NCBI GenBank assembly: GCA_030688135.1
Contig: JAUYIW010000076.1
Coordinates: 1-10,663, forward strand
DNA from: Candidatus Uhrbacteria bacterium
GTDB taxonomy: Bacteria > Patescibacteriota > Patescibacteriia > UBA9934
DNA: 10,663 bases
Direction of reading: 5' to 3'
Shown: in pieces, positions 5,745 to 10,663 of the stretch
Numbering within the stretch: the stretch's first letter is position 1
Layout: each line of letters begins with the position of its first letter
Notes under the pieces: model-generated
What the model saw: the letters and a program-made list of their open reading frames with translations, nothing else
The model's database searches: none
Told to the model about the DNA's origin: nothing
Program-made: the position numbers and the translations under genes

Positions 5745-7514
5745 ATGCCAGACGGACTACCATCAATTGAAGACCTTTTGAAGCAACAAAAACCTGCGGC
5801 CTCTGCGCCTGCGGCTACTTCGGCTCAGCAAAAACCTACAAAAACATCAACAGATGCTGTAGAAGATACCAAGGAAGAGTTGCTTACCGAAAAGCTAAAG
5901 AAAGTTGGTGAAAAAAGTTTAGAATCAGAAACCGAGCAAGAGGCTCAAACTCTTGGTGTTGGTTATATTGCACTCAAAGGCTTCCCTATTAGTCCCGATG
6001 CCCTTACTCTTATTCCCGAAGCACAGTCAAAAGAGCTACAAGTAATTAGCTTCTTGCATACCGGACCTGAACTTCGAATTGGCGCCACTAACCCTAAAGA
6101 TCAAAAAGTTAAGGACCTAGTTTTTCAGATCGAGGAGCGCAATAAAACCAATGCAGCTCTTTATAAGATTTCGGAGCAGAGCTTTAATGAAGGCTTTAAG
6201 CTTTACGCAATGCTACCTAAAATTATAAAAACTGTTAAAGGAGTTCAAATTAAAGAGGAAGAACTTGCAAAGTACCAAGCTTCAATGGAAACTCTTGCAG
6301 ATATCGCAACAGTACTAAAAGGTGCAAGCGTTACCGATATTATTGCAATCGTTATAGCAGCTTCACTTAAATTAGGGAGTTCTGACATTCACATCGAGGC
6401 TGAAGAAAAAGGAATTGTTGTGCGTTTCCGTGTAGACGGAATTTTGCAAGACGTTACAACGCTCGATAAAGACCTTTGGAAAAAAATTATCAACCGAATA
6501 AAACTTATTGCAGGACTAAAAATAAATATTAACGACACCCCGCAAGATGGACGCTATACTATTTACCAAAAAGGTAAAAAAATCGATGTTCGAACTTCAA
6601 CAATGCCAACAGCGTGGGGCGAGTCAGTAGTAATGCGTATTTTAAATCCTGATTCAGTTCAGCTTGGATTTGAAAAACTTGGATTCCGTGACGCAATGTT
6701 TAAAAGACTCGAGCGTGAGATTTCAAAGCCTCATGGAATGATTATTACTACCGGCCCTACAGGTTCTGGAAAAACCACAACTCTATACGCAATTTTATCT
6801 CGACTAAATAAACCGGGTGTAAAAATTATTACGCTTGAAGATCCTGTTGAGTATAAAGTCGAAGGTTTAAACCAAAGTCAAATCGACCACAGTAAAGACT
6901 ACACGTTTGCAAAAGGCTTGCGTTCGATTCTACGGCAAGACCCTGACATTGTTATGGTTGGTGAGATTCGTGACCTTGAAACTGCCGAGACTGCAATTCA
7001 AGCTGCGCTTACCGGACATCTTCTACTTTCAACCATTCATACAAATGATGCCGCAGGTGCAGTTCCCCGTTTTATTGCTATGGGAGTAAAGCCATTTTTG
7101 CTAGCGCCTGCAGTTAATGCAATTATGGGTCAGCGACTTGCTCGAAGACTGTGCCCCGATTGTAAAAAGCCGGCTGAACTTGATGCCGAGACCTTGGCTC
7201 GTGTAAAAGAATTGCTTGATAGCATTCCTGAAAATTCTGGAGAAACAAAGCCCGATACTGCAAATATTAAACTTTTTACTGGCGTAGGATGTGCTAATTG
7301 TACCGATGGCTACAAAGGAAGAGTTGGGCTTTACGAGGTTTTAGTTAAAGATGCCGAAATTGAAAAGTTCATTCTTTCCGGACAGGCTTCTGAATACGAA
7401 ATGAGAGAAATCGCATCAAAACAAGGAATGATTAATATGTCTCAAGATGGCCTTTTAAAGGCGCTAGAAGGCCTAACTTCGGTTGACGAAATCAAACGCG
7501 TTACCGGATTGTAA
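5745..7514 (+). CDS. pilB: Type IV pilus assembly / type II secretion ATPase (PilB/GspE)
   Basis: 589-residue cytoplasmic hexameric ATPase that powers extension of type IV pili or pseudopili. A low-complexity Ala/Pro/Lys linker (about 10-65) precedes a divergent GspE/MshE-type N-terminal domain (about 70-155, with IALKGFPISPDALTLIPEAQ). The core begins near DIIAIVIAASLKLGSSDIHI. Walker A is GPTGSGKTT (337-345), the Asp-box region LEDPVEY (364-370), Walker B within DPDIVMVGEIRD (GEIRD 406-410), and the His-box STIHTND (429-435). A zinc-binding C4 motif is intact: C470-x2-C473 and C516-x2-C519. The end KRVTGL fits the family. All catalytic elements are present, so the enzyme should be active. 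PilB is favoured over GspE because diderm secretion partners are not seen, but sequence alone does not separate them. pilT, pilC and pilin genes do not follow in the window; about 0.9 kb of non-coding DNA does. Confidence 0.95.
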   Translation: MPDGLPSIEDLLKQQKPAASAPAATSAQQKPTKTSTDAVEDTKEELLTEKLKKVGEKSLESETEQEAQTLGVGYIALKGFPISPDALTLIPEAQSKELQVISFLHTGPELRIGATNPKDQKVKDLVFQIEERNKTNAALYKISEQSFNEGFKLYAMLPKIIKTVKGVQIKEEELAKYQASMETLADIATVLKGASVTDIIAIVIAASLKLGSSDIHIEAEEKGIVVRFRVDGILQDVTTLDKDLWKKIINRIKLIAGLKININDTPQDGRYTIYQKGKKIDVRTSTMPTAWGESVVMRILNPDSVQLGFEKLGFRDAMFKRLEREISKPHGMIITTGPTGSGKTTTLYAILSRLNKPGVKIITLEDPVEYKVEGLNQSQIDHSKDYTFAKGLRSILRQDPDIVMVGEIRDLETAETAIQAALTGHLLLSTIHTNDAAGAVPRFIAMGVKPFLLAPAVNAIMGQRLARRLCPDCKKPAELDAETLARVKELLDSIPENSGETKPDTANIKLFTGVGCANCTDGYKGRVGLYEVLVKDAEIEKFILSGQASEYEMREIASKQGMINMSQDGLLKALEGLTSVDEIKRVTGL

Positions 7515-7925
7515 TCAATTAGTTTAACTTTAGATTTCTCACACCAGTCATTGCGAGGAGCTTGTAATTCACGACGAAGCAATCTTTCCGCACTTCACCA
7601 TTTCGACGAGACTGCCCGTTACAAGGAGCAATCTCTCCTAAGTGTTTACTTTCCGCCACAGCCATACCGGCAGATCACCCGATTTATCCCTCGAAGCCCT
7701 AAGGGCGAAGTGGGAAGTTTCAACGAAGGGTGACGTCGCGCTCAACTTACTCCTCGTAAAGACAGATAAAAAGATGGTAGCCTACCCCCAGTGGCAAATC
7801 GAAAAACTGACTAGAGATCCTTCACTTTGTTGAGGATGGAAGCATTTATGACCTTGGTTATAGTTTAGTAAACATTTGCAATCAAGACCGGATAAAAATG
7901 CATTAAATATGTCTGAAATTGTTGC
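7515..7925. other. Non-coding region after pilB with REP-like repeats
   Basis: No convincing gene. Short open frames overlap repeats and lack start signals. The part 7547-7589 (GTCATTGCGAGGAG...ACGACGAAGCAATC) resembles a widespread interspersed bacterial repeat of the form GTCATTGCGAGGAG-CGACGAAGCAATC. Imperfect palindromes lie near 7620-7640 (GGAGCAATCTCTCC) and 7687-7714 (TCCCTCGAAGCCCTAAGGGC then GAAGTGGGA). The remainder shows nothing I can identify. Confidence 0.6.
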
Positions 7926-7955
7926 AAAATGGCCAAAACTGGCCATTTTAATTTT
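7926..7955. terminator. Bidirectional intrinsic terminator
   Basis: AAAATGGCCA (7926-7935), loop AAAC, TGGCCATTTT (7940-7949), then AATTTT: a perfect 10-bp stem with A/T runs on both sides. On the plus strand it would end transcription from the pilB operon, though about 410 nt after the stop. Confidence 0.75.
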
Positions 7956-8000
7956 GCTAACTTTAGCGTAATATATCGTTTAACAACTGCCGGTTAGCAC

Positions 8001-8029
8001 TTGACAAAACTATCAATTTGTGATATAGT
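8001..8029 (+). promoter_or_regulatory. Strong sigma-70-type promoter
   Basis: TTGACA (8001-8006), 17-nt spacer, TATAGT (8024-8029): perfect -35 and 5/6 -10. Predicted start near 8036. No long gene follows; the transcript would end at the terminator at 8243-8288. Confidence 0.7.
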
Positions 8030-8101
8030 ATAGCTGTTAAGATGAAATGTGAAAAAGTAAGTAATTAGTAGTTATATTCCTAATAAACGCTTAGCCGACA
8101 G

Positions 8102-8197
8102 ATGAACGCTGAAACTCAGCCGTCAGTCAGCAATGAACAAATCGCAAACAGACGAACTTTCACAATCAAAGGAGAGAGCCCGAGCCTGGGGTTATAA
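8102..8197 (+). CDS. Possible 31-residue peptide
   Basis: ATG 8102 to TAA 8195-8197 encodes a hydrophilic peptide beginning MNAETQPSVSNEQIANRRTF. It lies in a predicted transcript that runs from about 8036 to 8288, without a Shine-Dalgarno site, and overlaps another small frame. No family is recognised. The transcript may equally be a non-coding RNA. Confidence 0.2.
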   Translation: MNAETQPSVSNEQIANRRTFTIKGESPSLGL

Positions 8198-8267
8198 GGC
8201 GCAATCAACAATTTGCTATTGGCTTTTGGCGATTCTTGATAGGCAGGTTTTTGTATATCTCTCATAG
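8133..8267 (+). CDS. Possible 44-residue peptide with hydrophobic C-terminus
   Basis: ATG 8133 to TAG 8265-8267. The product starts MNKSQTDELSQSKERARAWG and ends with a hydrophobic stretch (STICYWLLAILDRQVFVYLS) that might be a membrane anchor. It overlaps the 31-residue frame by 65 nt in another frame. The stop codon falls within the loop of the terminator hairpin, so the frame spans almost the whole downstream half of the transcript. No Shine-Dalgarno site is visible; unrecognised. Confidence 0.25.
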   Translation: MNKSQTDELSQSKERARAWGYKAQSTICYWLLAILDRQVFVYLS

Positions 8268-8288
8268 GTACGCAGAAACCTGCTTTTT
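8243..8288 (+). terminator. Intrinsic terminator of the ~250-nt transcript
   Basis: GCAGGTTT (8243-8250) pairs perfectly with AAACCTGC (8276-8283) across a 25-nt loop and is followed by TTTTT (8284-8288). Confidence 0.6.
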
Positions 8289-8312
8289 GTTTAGCAGAAA
8301 TATGCAAGGCAT

Positions 8313-8405
8313 GAATGATTCTCGGAGCCAATATCCCGGTTCCCCTCCTTTCAAAGGAGGGGTGAGGGGAGGTTCTGGATAGGATATTATTTCCGAGGAT
8401 CATTC
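8313..8405. repeat. 93-bp long imperfect palindrome
   Basis: The outer arms GAATGATTCTCGGA and TCCGAGGATCATTC are complementary apart from one base pair; a second arm pair is ATATCC / GGATAT. The centre has CCCCTCCTTT-C-AAAGGAGGGG followed by TGAGGGGAGG. The size and single-copy central hairpin fit a MITE- or REP-like element. It lies exactly where base composition changes and where the first of the GGGG/CCCC leaders begins. Confidence 0.7.
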
Positions 8406-8416
8406 AAAAAACCAAC

Positions 8417-8437
8417 CGGGGCTAAACCCCAAAGGAG
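8417..8437 (+). promoter_or_regulatory. Leader hairpin + Shine-Dalgarno, unit 1
   Basis: GGGG (8418-8421), loop CTAAA, CCCC (8427-8430), then AAAGGAG (8431-8437), 5 nt before ATG 8443. The same arrangement precedes the next two genes. Confidence 0.7.
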
Positions 8438-8442
8438 CGCCT

Positions 8443-8553
8443 ATGCGCATCATCGAAATCGCCATCAACGTGATGGCAGCGTGCATCATTGGGGCGCCTG
8501 TCCCAGTGATACTCGTGAGTGCGTTCGGGATGGCAGCTCGCTACCTTCTCTGA
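8443..8553 (+). CDS. Single-span membrane peptide (36 aa)
   Basis: ATG 8443 to TGA 8551-8553, MRIIEIAINVMAACIIGAPV and then a hydrophobic PVILVSAFGMAARYLL. The peptide is almost entirely hydrophobic and should form one membrane span. Coding is supported by a strong Shine-Dalgarno site (AAAGGAG, 5-nt spacing) and by the same leader and downstream-hairpin layout found at the two larger genes beyond it. I know no family. It is transcribed in the same direction as those genes; its stop is followed 11 nt later by a 13-bp hairpin. It could be a regulatory leader peptide, a small membrane-protein partner or a toxin-like peptide; nothing in the sequence decides among these. Confidence 0.65.
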   Translation: MRIIEIAINVMAACIIGAPVPVILVSAFGMAARYLL

Positions 8554-8564
8554 ACGCGCCCGTG

Positions 8565-8594
8565 TCCCGACCGAATCGTAAGATTCGGTCGGGA
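8565..8594 (+). terminator. GNRA-loop hairpin after unit 1
   Basis: TCCCGACCGAATC (8565-8577), tetraloop GTAA, GATTCGGTCGGGA (8582-8594): a perfect 13-bp stem capped by a GNRA loop. No T-run follows, so it may be a processing/stability hairpin or a U-less terminator. Confidence 0.6.
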
Positions 8595-8598
8595 ACCC

Positions 8599-8669
8599 AT
8601 CGTTGTTCTGAATCGTGTAGGGGCGACCCCTTGTGGTCGCCCGACCGGTTCAAACCAACGATGGTTCAA
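8599..8669 (+). repeat. 71-bp palindromic repeat with GTAG-type REP, copy 1
   Basis: Identical to 10031-10101 and, as far as visible, to 10609-10663. Outer arms ATCGTTG / CAACGAT, a middle stem TT(C)TGAATCG / CGGTTCAAA with one extrahelical C on each side, and a central hairpin GGGCGACC-CCTTGT-GGTCGCCC. The central hairpin is directly preceded by GTAG, the tetranucleotide at the foot of many REP elements mobilised by RAYT (TnpA_REP) transposases. GGTTCAA occurs twice, 16 bp apart, at the 3' end. Confidence 0.85.
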
Positions 8670-8689
8670 TTCTTTCCAAACACAAAACC

Positions 8690-8708
8690 GGGGGAAACCC
8701 CAAAGGAG
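8690..8708 (+). promoter_or_regulatory. Leader hairpin + Shine-Dalgarno, unit 2
   Basis: GGGGG (8690-8694), AAA, CCCC (8698-8701), AAAGGAG (8702-8708), 5 nt before ATG 8714. It settles the start of the lipoprotein gene, although the frame is open further upstream into the 71-bp repeat. Confidence 0.75.
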
Positions 8709-8713
8709 ACGCA

Positions 8714-9961
8714 ATGCGTTTCATGATTCTGGCGATTCTTTTCGCCATCACCGGCTGTCGGACCTGGGTCGATACGACCAAGGCCAGCGTAGCCGACACT
8801 GGGGACACCGGATCCGAAAGCGATACCGACACAGATACGGACACAGACGCTGACACGGACACCGGCGACGACACGGGCGACACCGAGACTGGCGACGAGA
8901 CGGATCTCGAGCTCGAAGTCCAGTTCTCCACGGTCTTCAGTGCCAGCGTGCACTTCGAAGTCCAGCCTGGAGACGAGATCAATTTCGGAACCTGGATCTT
9001 CGACTCCGTAACAGACGAGGAGATCACCGTGGAGGACATCACCATGATGAGCTACGTCGACGTCGATGACGACGGCGTGTTCAGCACAATGGAAGAGGGT
9101 GGCGTAAGTGCTGCCAACTACCTCTCCAACTGCTACCTCATCGAATGGCCGAGTCTGATAGTTGTTATGGGCCCCATGGAGATCGACGAGTTCGGAGCGG
9201 TAAACTTCACCGACGACTTCATCGTTGGCGGAGAGTACACAACCGCGCTCAACCTTCGCTGTACCCTCTCCGAGGATGCAGAGGAGCTCGAGTTCGCTTC
9301 ATTCGCCTTCGACATCCAGACCCTCGACGTGCACTCCACGGCGAACACGGTCACGTGGCTCAGTCACAACATGGATTACGTCGATGGCGAAGCAACGATG
9401 ACCCTCGCGGCGTACGTGCAGAACTGCTCGTATGCAGTCGACGCCTGGGTGCATGAAGATGTCGAGGGTACCATTCGGATGGGCAATGAGCTCGCGGTGA
9501 GCTTGAGCTCGTCCACGCCTTCAGGACTTGCTGTTCCAGGGTACATGGAGATCCTCAGGGTCAACATGTCGGCTTTGCACAGCGGTTGTAGTGACCTCAC
9601 CGTTGGTGACATGGGCATGGATCTCGCCGTCACAGACATCGCCGAGACCAACTGGTACGAGGAAATCAGCACGGTGGCGGTCGTAGATCTCACCACCGGT
9701 GAAGACCTGGGCCAAGGCATCGTGTTCGATGGGATCTTCGTAGCCTTTGCTAGCGGCATGGGCGACTACGAAGGAATCACCATCCAGGCCGGCACGTCGC
9801 ATACCATTGCGTTCTACGCCGACACAACAGGCGCGAGTGTAGCCGACGATGACGCGTTCCGCGCCACACTTCGTGGAGGCATCAACCTCTCCGACGACGG
9901 CGAGAGCTTCCACTCTATCATTGGCGACGGAGACATCGTTGGCAGTACCTTGGTGTTCTAG
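8714..9961 (+). CDS. Surface lipoprotein with Asp/Thr-rich linker and beta domains
   Basis: 415 residues, ATG 8714 to TAG 9961, chosen for the AAAGGAG at 8702 and because it places a lipoprotein signal at the N-terminus: MRFMILAILFAITGC, with lipobox ITGC and the lipidated cysteine at residue 15. Residues 27-64 form a low-complexity Asp/Thr/Gly linker (DTDTDTDTDADTDT core, encoded by GAYACN-type hexamers). The rest is probably beta-sandwich in two related parts: about 65-215 and 256-390, each with a Val-Asp-Asp segment followed by alternating hydrophobic residues. DVDDDG (116-121) fits a DxDxDG calcium-binding loop. Cysteines C140, C183, C238 and C292 may form disulfides. Similar linkers and domains occur in surface proteins of Myxococcota and Patescibacteria. 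An outer-surface, anchored role is likely; ligand unknown. It is followed by a GNRA hairpin. Confidence 0.85.
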   Translation: MRFMILAILFAITGCRTWVDTTKASVADTGDTGSESDTDTDTDTDADTDTGDDTGDTETGDETDLELEVQFSTVFSASVHFEVQPGDEINFGTWIFDSVTDEEITVEDITMMSYVDVDDDGVFSTMEEGGVSAANYLSNCYLIEWPSLIVVMGPMEIDEFGAVNFTDDFIVGGEYTTALNLRCTLSEDAEELEFASFAFDIQTLDVHSTANTVTWLSHNMDYVDGEATMTLAAYVQNCSYAVDAWVHEDVEGTIRMGNELAVSLSSSTPSGLAVPGYMEILRVNMSALHSGCSDLTVGDMGMDLAVTDIAETNWYEEISTVAVVDLTTGEDLGQGIVFDGIFVAFASGMGDYEGITIQAGTSHTIAFYADTTGASVADDDAFRATLRGGINLSDDGESFHSIIGDGDIVGSTLVF

Positions 9962-9969
9962 CACATACT

Positions 9970-10001
9970 GGGCGGAGGGACTCGCAAGAGCCCCTCCGCC
10001 C
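9970..10001 (+). terminator. GNRA-loop hairpin after unit 2
   Basis: GGGCGGAGGG (9970-9979), CTC, loop GCAA, GAG, CCCTCCGCCC (9992-10001), with an A/C mismatch between the stem parts. It starts 8 nt after the stop. A second stem (TCCCCAA 10003-10009 with TTGGGGGA 10021-10028) follows before the 71-bp repeat. Confidence 0.6.
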
Positions 10002-10030
10002 GTCCCCAAACCCAACTGGCTTGGGGGACA

Positions 10031-10101
10031 ATCGTTGTTCTGAATCGTGTAGGGGCGACCCCTTGTGGTCGCCCGACCGGTTCAAACCAACGATGGTTCA
10101 A
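10031..10101 (+). repeat. 71-bp palindromic repeat with GTAG-type REP, copy 2
   Basis: Identical over all 71 bp to 8599-8669. It lies between the lipoprotein and the Gly/Arg-tailed membrane protein. In both complete copies it is followed by a (T/C)TCTTTC motif and an A-rich spacer before the GGGG/CCCC leader. Confidence 0.85.
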
Positions 10102-10126
10102 CTCTTTCAATCTTAAAACTAATTCC

Positions 10127-10145
10127 GGGGCTTAGCCCCAAAGGA
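10127..10145 (+). promoter_or_regulatory. Leader hairpin + Shine-Dalgarno, unit 3
   Basis: GGGG (10127-10130), loop CTTAG, CCCC (10136-10139), AAAGGA (10140-10145), 5 nt before ATG 10151. Confidence 0.7.
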
Positions 10146-10150
10146 TCTAG

Positions 10151-10552
10151 ATGATTCAAATCATCGGACAAATTCTTGCCAACTGGGTAGCGATATGGAC
10201 GTCCGGATCTGCACAGCAGTTCTGGGCAATCTGGGTGGCATACGCATGCGGAACAGTGATGCTCTGCATGCCCGTTTATTTGATAGTCGGCGGAGCCATG
10301 ATGTGCGGCGTTCGGAACCGTATGTTTGGCCAAATCCTTGGCTGGACTGCGAGCCTGAACGTGATTCTAGCGCTTGCGCCGTGTACAATCCCGATCGCCA
10401 TCCCGATCGGTGGGCTGTACTTCTGTTACCGCGCAGTGCGCTGGCATCAGGCGGAGCAGAAACGTCAGGCGAAAGCTCGACGTAGCGCGGCAGGCGGAGG
10501 CGGAGGAAGTGGCGGTCGCGGAGGCGGTCGCAGGGGACGCGGAGGTCCATAA
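10151..10552 (+). CDS. Membrane protein with Gly/Arg-rich C-terminal tail (133 aa)
   Basis: ATG 10151 to TAA 10550-10552, preceded by AAAGGA at the right distance. Two or three membrane spans are predicted: about residues 5-25 (amphipathic or weak), 24-50 (FWAIWVAYACGTVMLCMPVY then LIVGGAMM) and 64-93 (ILGWTASLNVILALAPCTIP then IAIPIGGLYFCY). A basic segment (VRWHQAEQKRQAKARR, about 96-111) leads into a Gly/Arg/Ser tail (GGGGGSGGRGGGRRGRGGP). The positive-inside rule places the tail in the cytoplasm, where it could bind nucleic acid or acidic proteins; this is inferred from charge only. Unrecognised family. Like its two upstream neighbours it is a single-gene unit between 71-bp repeats. Confidence 0.8.
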   Translation: MIQIIGQILANWVAIWTSGSAQQFWAIWVAYACGTVMLCMPVYLIVGGAMMCGVRNRMFGQILGWTASLNVILALAPCTIPIAIPIGGLYFCYRAVRWHQAEQKRQAKARRSAAGGGGGSGGRGGGRRGRGGP

Positions 10553-10574
10553 CCATCCGTGCTACCTCTTCGTA

Positions 10575-10604
10575 CCCGAACCAGTCAGCAATGACCGGTT
10601 CGGG
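10575..10604 (+). terminator. GNRA-loop hairpin after unit 3
   Basis: CCCGAACC (10575-10582), A, GTCA, loop GCAA, TGAC, C, GGTTCGGG (10597-10604). Same size, mismatch pattern and loop class as the hairpin after the lipoprotein gene, but a different stem sequence. Confidence 0.6.
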
Positions 10605-10608
10605 AACA

Positions 10609-10663
10609 ATCGTTGTTCTGAATCGTGTAGGGGCGACCCCTTGTGGTCGCCCGACCGGTTCAA
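10609..10663 (+). repeat. 71-bp palindromic repeat, copy 3 (cut by window end)
   Basis: The 55 visible bases are identical to the first 55 of the other two copies, so the array probably continues beyond the window. Confidence 0.85.

Larger units (their letters stand above)
8036..8288 (+). ncRNA. Predicted ~250-nt transcript, small RNA or small-peptide mRNA
   Basis: It is bounded by the promoter at 8001-8029 and the terminator at 8243-8288. It contains a minimal frame of 8 codons (ATG 8042) and the two overlapping frames at 8102 and 8133, none with a ribosome-binding site. I do not recognise tmRNA, RNase P RNA, 6S or SRP RNA signatures. The boundaries come only from the promoter and terminator. 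Confidence 0.3.

Noticed and set aside
7551..7833. Two 60-63 codon open frames after pilB
   Set aside because: They run through REP-like repeats, have no ribosome-binding site and no protein-like composition.
8599..8669. 71-bp repeat as a classical integron attC site
   Set aside because: It folds with extrahelical bases but lacks RYYYAAC and GTTRRRY boxes at the outer arms (GTTCAAT/GTTCAAC at the end does not fit); no integrase gene is in the window.
8599..8669. GGTTCAAACC as a tRNA T-loop
   Set aside because: No cloverleaf arms or acceptor stem can be formed around it, and it recurs identically in each repeat.
8633..8713. N-terminal extension of the lipoprotein from an ATG-less start in the 71-bp repeat
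   Set aside because: The extension is translated from the repeat and leader, has no SD, and would destroy the lipoprotein signal.
8650..10015. Long open frames on the minus strand opposite the lipoprotein gene
   Set aside because: They are antisense shadows of a GC-richer gene, lack ribosome-binding sites and overlap the repeats; the plus-strand frame has a signal peptide and SD.
8599..10663. CRISPR array
   Set aside because: Only three repeats, with spacings of 1361 and 507 bp that hold whole genes; not CRISPR-like.

Overview
The window is a mosaic with no ribosomal or tRNA gene. One gene is confidently assignable: a PilB/GspE-type secretion/pilus ATPase. The AT-rich codon use of the left and middle parts, the lack of Shine-Dalgarno sites before most genes there, the divergent PilB N-terminus, and the many secreted or membrane proteins of unknown function suggest a member of the Patescibacteria (CPR). 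This placement is an inference, not proven by a marker gene.

Left part (1-1745): two AT-rich minus-strand genes of unknown function lie in tandem, the downstream one cut by the window edge. Next (1746-2300) is a compact self-contained transcription unit: a TTGACA promoter, one doubtful and one likely small ORF, and a strong intrinsic terminator. It is followed by insertion-sequence debris: an N-terminal IS30-family transposase fragment on the minus strand, and two copies of a 26-bp IS30-end-like sequence, each placed exactly 15 bp upstream of a TTGACA/17-bp promoter. The second such promoter drives a secreted 458-residue protein. Its terminator seems to have been cut by an IS3-family left end carrying a truncated orfA (4214-4509). 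Both broken transposase genes end at copies of the same 17-bp palindrome.

Middle part (4637-7514): a promoter whose -10 box sits in the loop of a terminator-like hairpin precedes a polytopic membrane protein and the pilus ATPase gene, probably one operon. About 900 bp without a clear gene follows (7515-8442). It holds REP-like repeats, a strong terminator, a near-consensus promoter, a roughly 250-nt predicted transcript with two overlapping small ORFs, a second terminator and a 93-bp palindrome.

Right part (8410-10663): base composition jumps to clearly GC-richer DNA with good Shine-Dalgarno sites. Three single-gene units follow one another on the plus strand: a 36-residue membrane peptide, a 415-residue lipoprotein with an Asp/Thr-rich linker, and a 133-residue membrane protein with a Gly/Arg tail. 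Each unit has a GGGG-loop-CCCC hairpin fused to AAAGGA before its start codon, and a gene-specific hairpin with a GNRA tetraloop after its stop. Units are separated by an identical 71-bp palindromic element containing a GTAG-type REP hairpin. This modular, cassette-like array is the most unusual structure in the window.
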